Source: Acidobacteriota bacterium (GTDB lineage: Bacteria; Acidobacteriota; UBA6911). From it: a stretch of 6,001 nucleotides of DNA. The position numbers were made by a program, and so were the translations under genes. The stretch lies in assembly GCA_017860075.1 (NCBI GenBank), contig JAFNAH010000100.1, positions 1 to 6,001 of the forward strand, written 5' to 3'. Shown here one piece after another: positions 1-4,988 of the stretch; positions within the stretch are counted from its first letter, which is position 1, and every line of letters begins with the position of its first letter. A model generated the notes under the pieces. That model was not told the origin of the DNA and made no database searches. It worked only from the letters and a program-made list of their open reading frames with translations.

Positions 1-277
1 GCGATGCATACAATGCCGACACGAAAAGTCCGAGATAGATTCCCGAGCAGCGGTGGCATGCAGCCCAGGGATGTCCCAGCAGGCAAAACGAACGGGCGGG
101 ATCCTGGTGACATGCAGGCGACAACAAGAGGTAGAGGACCGCGGCGAGAAACGAGTCGGAGCGCGATGCCAGAATCGGGGCGGCAACGGTGGCAGCGGCG
201 AGCGCTCCCCAGAGAAAAACCAGCACGAGTCTTGCGCTGCAGTCAGGGAAAACCGGGTATCGATGATAATTGACCAT
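1..277 (-). CDS. DUF2085 family membrane protein, N-terminal part (cut by left window edge)
   Basis: Reading the minus strand from ATG 277-275 gives 92 codons without a stop, running off the window. The N-terminus is a short polar stretch (MVNYHRYPVFPDCSAR), then a hydrophobic segment at about residues 17-37, a second at about 43-53, and a third starting near 79. Between them lies the pattern that marks DUF2085: Cys-His-Gln at 56-58, Arg-Ser-Phe at 62-64, Gly-His at 68-69, then Cys74-x2-Cys77 followed by Ser-Gly-Ile-Tyr-Leu-Gly. The family consists of small integral membrane proteins of unknown biochemical role; the conserved Cys/His residues suggest metal or thiol chemistry, which is inference. 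No strong Shine-Dalgarno precedes the ATG. A TTG five codons upstream is an alternative start, and a TGA closes the frame just beyond it. A perfect -10 box lies 30 bases upstream, so the mRNA leader is short. It is transcribed divergently from the ATP-grasp operon. Confidence 0.82.
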   Translation of the reverse strand, partial: MVNYHRYPVFPDCSARLVLVFLWGALAAATVAAPILASRSDSFLAAVLYLLLSPACHQDPARSFCLLGHPWAACHRCSGIYLGLFVSALYAS

Positions 278-290
278 GCGGGCATTCGGC

Positions 291-309
291 AATGACGACG
301 CCCGTCATT
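291..309. promoter_or_regulatory. Perfect 7-bp palindrome over the DUF2085 start site (candidate operator)
   Basis: AATGACG (291-297), a 5-base spacer, then CGTCATT (303-309) form a perfect inverted repeat. It overlaps the first bases of the minus-strand TATAAT box and the predicted transcription start. This is a typical place for a repressor operator; as RNA it could alternatively fold at the extreme 5' end of the leader. The regulator is unknown. Confidence 0.4.
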
Positions 310-312
310 ATA
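307..312 (-). promoter_or_regulatory. -10 box of the DUF2085 gene promoter
   Basis: The minus strand reads TATAAT, a perfect sigma-70 -10 hexamer, in an otherwise GC-rich stretch. Transcription would begin near 300, about 23 bases before the ATG at 277. No good -35 hexamer stands at 16-18 bp upstream (the nearest minus-strand hexamers are CTAGAT and TCTAGA). The promoter may be weak or need an activator. Confidence 0.5.
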
Positions 313-345
313 CGCAAAGTCGCGTGCCGATCTAGAAAAACCGCG

Positions 346-380
346 GCGCGCGAATGCATGGACCCCCCCGATTCACGCGC
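346..380. repeat. Long imperfect dyad, distal candidate regulator site
   Basis: GCGCGCGAAT (346-355) and ATTCACGCGC (371-380) are inverted repeats with one mismatch in ten, centred at 363. The spacer of 15 bases includes a run of seven C. The dyad lies about 147 bp upstream of the predicted sigma-54 start and 37 bp from the centre of the next dyad. There is no U-tract, so it does not look like a terminator. Confidence 0.35.
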
Positions 381-383
381 CGA

Positions 384-416
384 GGCACTATCATTCAGCC
401 CTTGAATCGCTGTGCC
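384..416. promoter_or_regulatory. Composite 33-bp dyad, candidate enhancer-binding-protein site
   Basis: Two nested inverted repeats share the same centre (position 400): outer GGCAC (384-388) with GTGCC (412-416), and inner ATTCA (393-397) with TGAAT (403-407). The centre lies about 110 bp upstream of the predicted sigma-54 start near 510. NtrC-type activators of sigma-54 normally bind dyads about 80-150 bp upstream, so position and shape both fit. Which activator binds is unknown. Confidence 0.45.
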
Positions 417-483
417 GGGAACGACCGCGCGGCCAGCAATGCCGGGTGGGTCCTGGGCCAGAAAAAACGATTTTCCGGGGAAA

Positions 484-499
484 TGGCACAATTGTTGCA
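484..499 (+). promoter_or_regulatory. Sigma-54 (-24/-12) promoter of the ATP-grasp operon
   Basis: The sequence TGGCACAATTGTTGCA matches the sigma-54 consensus TGGCACR-N4-TTGCW, with GG at 485-486 and GC at 497-498 separated by the required 10 bases. Only the less conserved position after TGGCAC is shifted from the preferred G. Transcription would start near 510, giving a leader of about 144 bases before the ATG at 654. Sigma-54 promoters need an AAA+ activator bound upstream; a symmetric candidate site is at 384-416. The dependence on sigma-54 is predicted from the motif alone. Confidence 0.62.
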
Positions 500-536
500 T
501 CGCAATTGATAACGCGACGCTGGCCCTCCTTCGTAT

Positions 537-579
537 ACAAGATTTGGGGCCCAACAGGGTTTCGAACCCATTATCTTGT
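537..579 (+). other. Foldable leader element with nested inverted repeats
   Basis: ACAAGAT (537-543) pairs with ATCTTGT (573-579). The enclosed bases contain two more self-complementary blocks: TTGGGGCCCAA (544-554) and GGGTTTCGAACCC (557-569, stem GGGTT/AACCC with a 3-base loop). An alternative pairing, CCC 550-552 with GGG 557-559, excludes the inner folds. The element lies inside the leader of a transcript from the sigma-54 promoter but upstream of the second promoter. The block near 557-569 resembles a tRNA T-arm, but no full tRNA can be built. It matches no riboswitch class I recognise. Confidence 0.35.
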
Positions 580-599
580 GCCGTCGATCCAAAAATCGC

Positions 600-628
600 T
601 TGACAGCACTTCACGATTCCCGTATATG
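600..628 (+). promoter_or_regulatory. Sigma-70-type promoter upstream of the ATP-grasp operon
   Basis: A perfect -35 TTGACA (600-605), a 17-bp spacer and a partial -10 TATATG (623-628, four of six) lie just before the first ATP-grasp gene. Transcription would start near 635, leaving a leader of about 19 bases that still includes the purine-rich AAGGGG (645-650) before the ATG at 654. This could give basal expression beside the sigma-54 promoter. Confidence 0.5.
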
Positions 629-653
629 AACATGCGAGAAAGGCAAGGGGTGG

Positions 654-1676
654 ATGAAAGTTGCTTATACGTACAACATGAAGAGGGGGGACTCCGAAGA
701 GACGCAAGACCCCCCTGGTAGCAAGGCGGAATCCCAGGCTGAATGGGACGACGCCGAGACAGTACAGGCCGTAGTCGACGCGCTGGGAGAGCGCCACGAG
801 GTCATCGCGGTCGACGCGGCTGATCACGCCTACGAAACACTTCGGGATACCCGGCCGGACATTGTGTTCAACATGGCCGAGGGGGCTACCGGCCCGTGCC
901 GGGAAGGCCATATCCCGGCGATGCTGGAGTACCTCGGGCTCCCGTACACGGCAAGCGATCCCCTGACCCTGAACATATGCCTGGACAAGGCGCGGGCGAA
1001 GGAGATCCTCGCGTACAACGGACTGCCCACGGCACGCTTCCGCGTCGTATCCTACAAGAACTTCTCGTTCAACAGCCTGCACTACCCGCTGGTTGTGAAG
1101 CCGCTCTACGAAGGCTCGAGTATCGGGATCCGCAACGACTCGCTGGTGCGCACGCGCCAGGAGATGAAGGAGCGGGTGTCCTGGCTGCTCGACAGCTACC
1201 GCGAGCCGGCCCTGGTGGAAGAGTACCTGCCGGGAAGGGAATTCACAGTTGCGATACTTGGAAACGGTGATCAGGCGAGGGCCCTGCCCATAGTCGAGAT
1301 CAAGTTCGACTCGCTGCCGGCGGGCGTGAACCCGATCTATTCGTACGAAGCCAAGTGGATCTGGGACGACTGCAGTCACCCGCTCGAGATCTTCGAATGC
1401 CCGGCTCAGTTGCGGCCGGAGCTGAAGGAAGAGATCGAACGGACCTGCCTGCAGGCCTATCGGGTCCTGCGCTGCCGTGACTGGTGCCGCATCGACGTTC
1501 GGCTGGATGCCCTGGAGCGGCCGCACATCATCGAGCTCAACCCGCTGCCGGGTATCCTTCCCAGGCCCGAAAACAACTCCTGTTTCCCGAAGGCCGCCCG
1601 CGCCGCGGGCATGAGCTACAACCAGCTCATCAACACTGTGCTGGACACGGCACTCCAGCGATACGGGATGATGTGA
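654..1676 (+). CDS. D-Ala-D-Ala-ligase-like ATP-grasp enzyme (first of pair)
   Basis: A 340-residue protein with the Ddl layout: N-terminal Rossmann-like domain (about 1-105, with VFNMAEG at 71-77 and GLPYTAS at 95-101), then the ATP-grasp core. Visible ATP/Mg elements are DK at 111-112, VVKP with Lys149, the glycine/serine loop EGSSIG 153-158, VEEYLPGREF 188-197, YEAKW with Lys234, Arg279 and Asp281 in CRIDVRLD, and Glu294/Asn296 in IELNPLPG. The family forms acyl-phosphate intermediates and ligates a carboxylate to an amine. Against E. coli DdlB, the catalytic Glu15 motif is not present, the Tyr following the YEAK lysine is Trp235, and the C-terminal loop differs (ILPRPENNSCFP), so D-alanine is doubtful as substrate; Ser155 and Arg279 are kept. 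Start: ATG 654 gives the expected MKVAYTYN N-terminus, with AAGG 640-643 or AAGGGG 645-650 upstream. Residues 11-30 are low-complexity. It ends in TGATG, coupled to the next gene. Probably cytoplasmic; substrate unknown. Confidence 0.88.
   Translation: MKVAYTYNMKRGDSEETQDPPGSKAESQAEWDDAETVQAVVDALGERHEVIAVDAADHAYETLRDTRPDIVFNMAEGATGPCREGHIPAMLEYLGLPYTASDPLTLNICLDKARAKEILAYNGLPTARFRVVSYKNFSFNSLHYPLVVKPLYEGSSIGIRNDSLVRTRQEMKERVSWLLDSYREPALVEEYLPGREFTVAILGNGDQARALPIVEIKFDSLPAGVNPIYSYEAKWIWDDCSHPLEIFECPAQLRPELKEEIERTCLQAYRVLRCRDWCRIDVRLDALERPHIIELNPLPGILPRPENNSCFPKAARAAGMSYNQLINTVLDTALQRYGMM
684..716 (+). repeat. G6/C6 inverted repeat at the start of the first ATP-grasp gene
   Basis: AGGGGGG (684-690) and CCCCCCT (710-716) are perfectly complementary, separated by 19 bases. 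The stem would form in the mRNA 30 bases after the start codon, within the variable residues 11-21. It could slow early ribosomes, or be incidental. Both runs are homopolymers of six, so they are also sites where length variation or sequencing error could break the frame; the reading frame is intact on both sides here. Confidence 0.4.
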
Positions 1677-2716
1677 TGGGTCGATACGACTGCGTTGTCC
1701 TGCACAACTCGGTTGCGTTAACCGAGGCACTTGACTCTCAGGAACCGATCTTCCCGTCTTCGATCATCCGCGACGAAGTCGGGGCCGTCGAGGAGAGCCT
1801 GCGCGAGGGCGGCTTCAACCCGTACGTGATGGCCGTCGACTACTTCTCCAGGGATGTCGTCAACACGCTCGCACGGATCGGGCCGAGGTTCGTCTTCAAT
1901 CTCTGCGAGGAGATCAACCAAAGGTGCGATCTGGAGATGTGCGTGGCGGGGCTGCTGGACCTCATGGGGATCCCATACACAGGCTCGGGCCCGCTGGCGC
2001 TCGGACTCGCTCTCAACAAGTTCCGGGTGAAGCAACTCCTGAGATCGGTCAAGATCCCCACTGCCAGGGGTTACCTGCATCTGCCGGGGCACAAGCCCCG
2101 GAGCCGGCGTGTTCGCTTCCCCGTGATCGTCAAGCCCGTGAGCGAGGACGGCAGCCTGGGCATCCGTTCGACCTCGGTTTGCCACGATCCGTCTCGCCTG
2201 GAAGAGCAGGTGGCTTATATTCACGACACGTACCGGCAGGGGGCGCTGGTCGAAGAATACCTCGATGGACGGGAGTTCAACGTTTCCATCATGGGCGACG
2301 GCCAGGTCAGGGTGTTGGCTGTGTCGGAGATTGACTTCAGCGGCATGCCGCAGGACATCCCCAGGATAGTCTGTTACCGGGCCAAGTGGGATGAGGAAAG
2401 CCCGATGTACCGCGGAACGGTGCCAATCTGCCCGGCCGACCTGCCCGCGCGCTACGAGGAGCGGATAAGGGATATAGCCCTGCGAAGTTTCCACGCTCTC
2501 GGATGCCGCGACTATGGGCGTGTCGATATGCGGAGCGATGCGCTGGGGAACCTGTACGTCCTCGAAGTGAATCCGAACCCGGATATCGGACCCGAGGCAG
2601 GTTTCGTCAGAGCGGCCCGCGCTGCAGGCTATTCCTACGCGGAAATGGTCCTGCGCATCTCCGAGATGGCGCTGGCGAGAGGAGCGAAGGTCGCCGCCGT
2701 GGCGTATGCGCTCTGA
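1676..2716 (+). CDS. D-Ala-D-Ala-ligase-like ATP-grasp enzyme (second of pair)
   Basis: A 346-residue paralogue of the upstream protein. ATG 1676 overlaps the upstream TGA by one base (TGATG), a translational-coupling arrangement; the open frame extends 64 codons further upstream, but that part lies antiparallel to nothing recognisable and inside the first gene, and MGRYDCVVLHNS fits the family N-terminus. Features: VFNLCEE 73-79, GIPYTGSG 98-105, NK 114-115, VKP with Lys153, loop SEDGSLG 156-162, VEEYLDGREF 192-201, YRAKW with Lys237, Arg282/Asp284 in GRVDMRSD, and Glu297/Asn299 in LEVNPNPDIGPEAGF. ATP and Mg binding residues therefore look intact. The residue aligned with DdlB Ser150 appears to be Gly159, Tyr216 is replaced by Trp238, and the Ser281-Leu282 region becomes DIGPEAGF, so a D-Ala-D-Ala product is unlikely. 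It differs enough from the first protein that the two probably catalyse successive or different ligations, or act as a heteromer. Substrates are not recognisable from sequence. Confidence 0.87.
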   Translation: MGRYDCVVLHNSVALTEALDSQEPIFPSSIIRDEVGAVEESLREGGFNPYVMAVDYFSRDVVNTLARIGPRFVFNLCEEINQRCDLEMCVAGLLDLMGIPYTGSGPLALGLALNKFRVKQLLRSVKIPTARGYLHLPGHKPRSRRVRFPVIVKPVSEDGSLGIRSTSVCHDPSRLEEQVAYIHDTYRQGALVEEYLDGREFNVSIMGDGQVRVLAVSEIDFSGMPQDIPRIVCYRAKWDEESPMYRGTVPICPADLPARYEERIRDIALRSFHALGCRDYGRVDMRSDALGNLYVLEVNPNPDIGPEAGFVRAARAAGYSYAEMVLRISEMALARGAKVAAVAYAL

Positions 2717-2753
2717 CGAAAAACCCGCATCTCCCATCCGGTTCATGCCGCGC

Positions 2754-2780
2754 ACGGGCGCCCGCGGAAGGCGCCCCCGT
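2754..2780 (+). terminator. GC-rich hairpin after the ATP-grasp pair (weak terminator or attenuator)
   Basis: GGGCGCC (2756-2762) pairs with GGCGCCC (2770-2776) over a 7-base loop, and ACG (2754-2756 region) can extend to CGT (2778-2780) across a two-base bulge. Only a short TTT (2785-2787) follows, so it is a poor intrinsic terminator. It lies in the 169-bp gap before kamA and may reduce, rather than stop, read-through. It could also protect the 3' end of the upstream mRNA. Confidence 0.35.
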
Positions 2781-2885
2781 CTAGTTTCCGCGTCTCACGC
2801 ACGACCATGCCCCAGCACTCTCCAGCACGCGTCCAGGAGCCGGAGCACGCCCACAGGGTTGTTTCCGCATCAGGAGTCATGAAGT

Positions 2886-3971
2886 ATGGAACAGTGGATG
2901 TCAGATCTGCGCAACAGTGTCACGAAGGGAAGCACAATCAGCCAGGACTACGGAGTCGATGGCGCTGAGATTGACGAGGTGTGTGCCGAGTATCCCATGC
3001 GGATACCGCGTTACTACTACGATCTCATCCGCGAGCAGGGCGACCCGATCTGGATGCAATCCGTGCCTTCCATCCAGGAACTGCACGACGAGGCAGCCGA
3101 GGAGGACCCGCTGCACGAGGACGAGGATAGCCCGGTCCCGCGCCTGACTCACCGCTATCCGGATCGTGTGCTGCTCCTCGTCACCGACCGGTGCCCGATG
3201 TACTGCCGGTTCTGCACCAGGAAGCGCATGGTCGGCCGTGCCGGGGGCATCAGTGAAAAGACCATAGCCCTGGGTATCGAATACATCCGCAGCCACCCGG
3301 AAGTCCGCGACGTACTGCTTTCGGGCGGCGACCCGTTGATGCTCAGCGACCGGAGACTCGAGCATATCATCTCGAGCCTGCGCGCGATCCCGAGCGTGGA
3401 GATAGTCCGCATCGGGACACGCACCCCCTGCGTGCTGCCGAGCCGGATCACCGACGACCTCTGCAACATGCTTCGGAAATATCACCCGATCTTTCTGAAC
3501 ACTCACTTCAACCACCCGCGTGAGATCACACCGGCATCCCGGGCGGCCTGCGAACGGCTCGCCAACGCGGGCATACCCCTGGGATGTCAGACCGTGCTCA
3601 TGAAAGGGGTGAACGACAACCCGGCGACGATGAAGGAACTGATGCACAAGCTGCTGCTGATGCGTGTCCGTCCCTACTATCTCTACCAGGCTGACCTCAC
3701 GCGTGGCACGAACCACTTCCGGACCCGGGTCGAGATTGGCCTCGACATCATCAGGGCCCTGCGCGGCCACACGACCGGATTCGCCGTGCCGCAGTTCGCG
3801 ATCGACGCCCCCGGCGGCGGCGGCAAGGTCCCGCTGCTGCCGGAGTACGTGCAGACGATCGGCGAAGACGAGGTGGTGATGCGGAACTTCGAGGGGAGGG
3901 AGTACCGCTACCCGCAGGTCGACGGAGCGGCCGAGGGCGGCGAGAACGAGGCCCGGGTGATCAACTTCTAG
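2886..3971 (+). CDS. kamA: Lysine 2,3-aminomutase-type radical SAM enzyme (KamA family)
   Basis: This 361-residue protein should interconvert L-lysine and L-beta-lysine using a [4Fe-4S] cluster, S-adenosylmethionine and PLP. The cluster motif is C103-x3-C107-x2-C110 (CPMYCRFCTRK), followed by LLSGGDP 144-150 (SAM-binding GGD). The PLP lysine is Lys314 in DAPGGGGKVP. Asp270 (YQADL) and Asp307 (IDAPG) match the two aspartates that hold the side-chain amine of lysine in clostridial lysine 2,3-aminomutase. Glutamate 2,3-aminomutases replace these, and EpmB lacks the DAPGGGGK segment. HEDEDSPVPRLTHRYPDRVLLLVTD-type sequence at 77-101 is nearly identical to the clostridial enzyme. The protein is about 50 residues shorter than that enzyme and lacks the C-terminal Zn-binding cysteines. 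AGGAG at 2872-2876, nine bases from ATG 2886, supports the start; ATG 2879 is out of frame. A beta-lysine acetyltransferase (ablB) is not adjacent; instead two ligases precede it, suggesting the product is conjugated (inference). Confidence 0.87.
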   Translation: MEQWMSDLRNSVTKGSTISQDYGVDGAEIDEVCAEYPMRIPRYYYDLIREQGDPIWMQSVPSIQELHDEAAEEDPLHEDEDSPVPRLTHRYPDRVLLLVTDRCPMYCRFCTRKRMVGRAGGISEKTIALGIEYIRSHPEVRDVLLSGGDPLMLSDRRLEHIISSLRAIPSVEIVRIGTRTPCVLPSRITDDLCNMLRKYHPIFLNTHFNHPREITPASRAACERLANAGIPLGCQTVLMKGVNDNPATMKELMHKLLLMRVRPYYLYQADLTRGTNHFRTRVEIGLDIIRALRGHTTGFAVPQFAIDAPGGGGKVPLLPEYVQTIGEDEVVMRNFEGREYRYPQVDGAAEGGENEARVINF

Positions 3972-4027
3972 CGCGAATCTGCGGACGGCGGCCGGCAGAG
4001 CGTTGTGTTCCGGGGGAGAACCGAAGA

Positions 4028-4762
4028 ATGGGGATAGCGGCTGTGATACCTGCGCGGATGCGCTCCACCCGGTTGCCGGGCAAGCCGCTCCTGAAAATCG
4101 CCGGCGTTCCGATGATCCTCCGTGTCCTCGAGCGTGCGCGGGCTTGCGCCTCGCTCAGCCGCGTGATCGTGGCCACCGACAGCGAGGAGATCCGGTCCGT
4201 AGTCTGTGCGGCGGGCGGTGAAGCCTGGTCGACCTCCCCGCACCACAAGACCGGCTCGGACCGCGTGGCGGAAGTGGCGTCGCAACTCACGGAGGAGTTC
4301 ATCCTGAATCTTCAGGGAGATGAGCCGCTCGTCCCGTTGTCGACGCTCGACGCGCTGGTCGAGTTCGGGCGCAGATCCCCGGATCTCACGGTCGCAACCC
4401 CGATGGTCCCCCTCCATGAAGAGTCGGACATCCTGAATCCGAACATCGTGAAGGTTGTGGCTGCGAGGGACGGGCGGGCGCTCTATTTTTCGCGGCACCC
4501 GATTCCTTACGTGAAGCGGGCCGACACAGTGACGGCGGGCCATTTCAAGCACGTGGGGATCTACCTGTACCGCCGCGAGTTCCTGCTCCGGTTCGTGAAT
4601 CTGCCGCCCACGCCGCTGGAGATGGCCGAATCGCTGGAGCAGCTTCGCGTCCTGGAGCACGGGTACCCGGTTCACATGGTGGCCGTCGCCGAGGACTCGA
4701 TAAGCGTCGACACCCCGGAGGACCTCCAGATCGTGGAGCGGATACTGACAGCGAACCTGTGA
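4028..4762 (+). CDS. kdsB: 3-deoxy-manno-octulosonate cytidylyltransferase
   Basis: A 244-residue cytoplasmic enzyme that makes CMP-Kdo from CTP and Kdo, the activated sugar for the lipopolysaccharide inner core. All family signatures are present: IPARMRSTRLPGKPL 7-21 (CTP-binding loop), VATD 48-51, TGSDR 75-79, NLQGDEP 94-100 with the Mg ligand Asp98, SRHPIP 155-160, HVGIYLYRR 175-183, LEQLR 203-207, and SVDTPEDL 226-233 with Asp228 as the second Mg ligand. Length is normal for the family. The start is supported by GGAG 4015-4018 nine bases upstream. It follows kamA by 56 bases in the same direction, so the two may share a transcript, but its role is generic envelope synthesis. It implies an outer membrane with LPS. 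pyrG, which makes the CTP it uses, comes next; kdsB-pyrG (often with kdsA) is a known neighbourhood in several Gram-negative groups. Confidence 0.96.
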   Translation: MGIAAVIPARMRSTRLPGKPLLKIAGVPMILRVLERARACASLSRVIVATDSEEIRSVVCAAGGEAWSTSPHHKTGSDRVAEVASQLTEEFILNLQGDEPLVPLSTLDALVEFGRRSPDLTVATPMVPLHEESDILNPNIVKVVAARDGRALYFSRHPIPYVKRADTVTAGHFKHVGIYLYRREFLLRFVNLPPTPLEMAESLEQLRVLEHGYPVHMVAVAEDSISVDTPEDLQIVERILTANL

Positions 4763-4859
4763 GGAAACCACCGCAGCGGCCCGAAGAACGCAGAGAATGG
4801 CCGTCGCCCGGCCCGGATCCATACAGTCGTCTCCACGGACGCGGCGTCCCGGCGGCAGG

Positions 4860-4888
4860 TTCGCATGCTTCACACCGGCTGGTAAAAT
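4860..4888 (+). promoter_or_regulatory. Candidate sigma-70 promoter for pyrG
   Basis: TTCGCA (4860-4865, four of six matches to the -35), a 17-bp spacer and TAAAAT (4883-4888, five of six to the -10) lie in the 226-bp gap between kdsB and pyrG. A start near 4895 would give a leader of about 94 bases. The rest of the gap holds short GC-rich palindromes (for example GGACG/CGTCC at 4837-4849) but no convincing terminator for kdsB and no recognisable CTP-sensing attenuator. Confidence 0.42.
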
Positions 4889-4988
4889 GTGCGCGTTCAA
4901 ATCACTTGATCCGGCGGCGACTCACTGCTAATCTGCGCAGTACTTCATACTTACTCTCTTCCATGAAATCTTGCTCGAGGTACTCGTG

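Noticed and set aside
53..295. Small plus-strand open frames at 4-273 and 53-295
   Set aside because: They run opposite the DUF2085 gene, whose minus-strand translation has a clear family motif; the plus-strand products have none.
489..508. Two CAATTG hexamers eight bases apart at the sigma-54 promoter
   Set aside because: CAATTG is its own reverse complement, so the pair looks like an operator, but the first copy is inside the -24/-12 element and the symmetry does not extend beyond the hexamers.
541..579. tRNA-like T-arm (GGGTTCGAAACCC on the minus strand) followed by GGGCCCCA
   Set aside because: The T-stem has only three good pairs, the CCA-like end is out of register by one base, and no matching 5' acceptor strand, D-arm or anticodon arm is found on the minus strand upstream. 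It is not a tRNA, and without a flanking integrase there is no ground for calling it an attachment site.
412..603. Small open frames in the divergent regulatory region (412-603 and 446-721)
   Set aside because: No ribosome binding site, no recognisable motif, and they cover promoter elements and overlap the start of the first ATP-grasp gene in another frame.
243..1730. A 495-codon open frame on the minus strand across the first ATP-grasp gene, with similar long antisense frames over the second ATP-grasp gene, kamA, kdsB and pyrG
   Set aside because: Their translations are rich in Arg, His and Val without domain motifs, while the plus strand holds complete recognisable enzymes. They arise from the high-GC third positions of the real genes.
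2784..2868. Direct repeat GTTTCCGC at 2784-2791 and 2861-2868
   Set aside because: Eight bases only, with unrelated flanks; expected at this length by chance in a GC-rich spacer.
4924..4941. ACTGC/GCAGT hairpin in the pyrG leader
   Set aside because: Five base pairs with an 8-base loop and no following T-run; too weak for an attenuator, and it does not resemble known CTP-dependent pyrG leaders.
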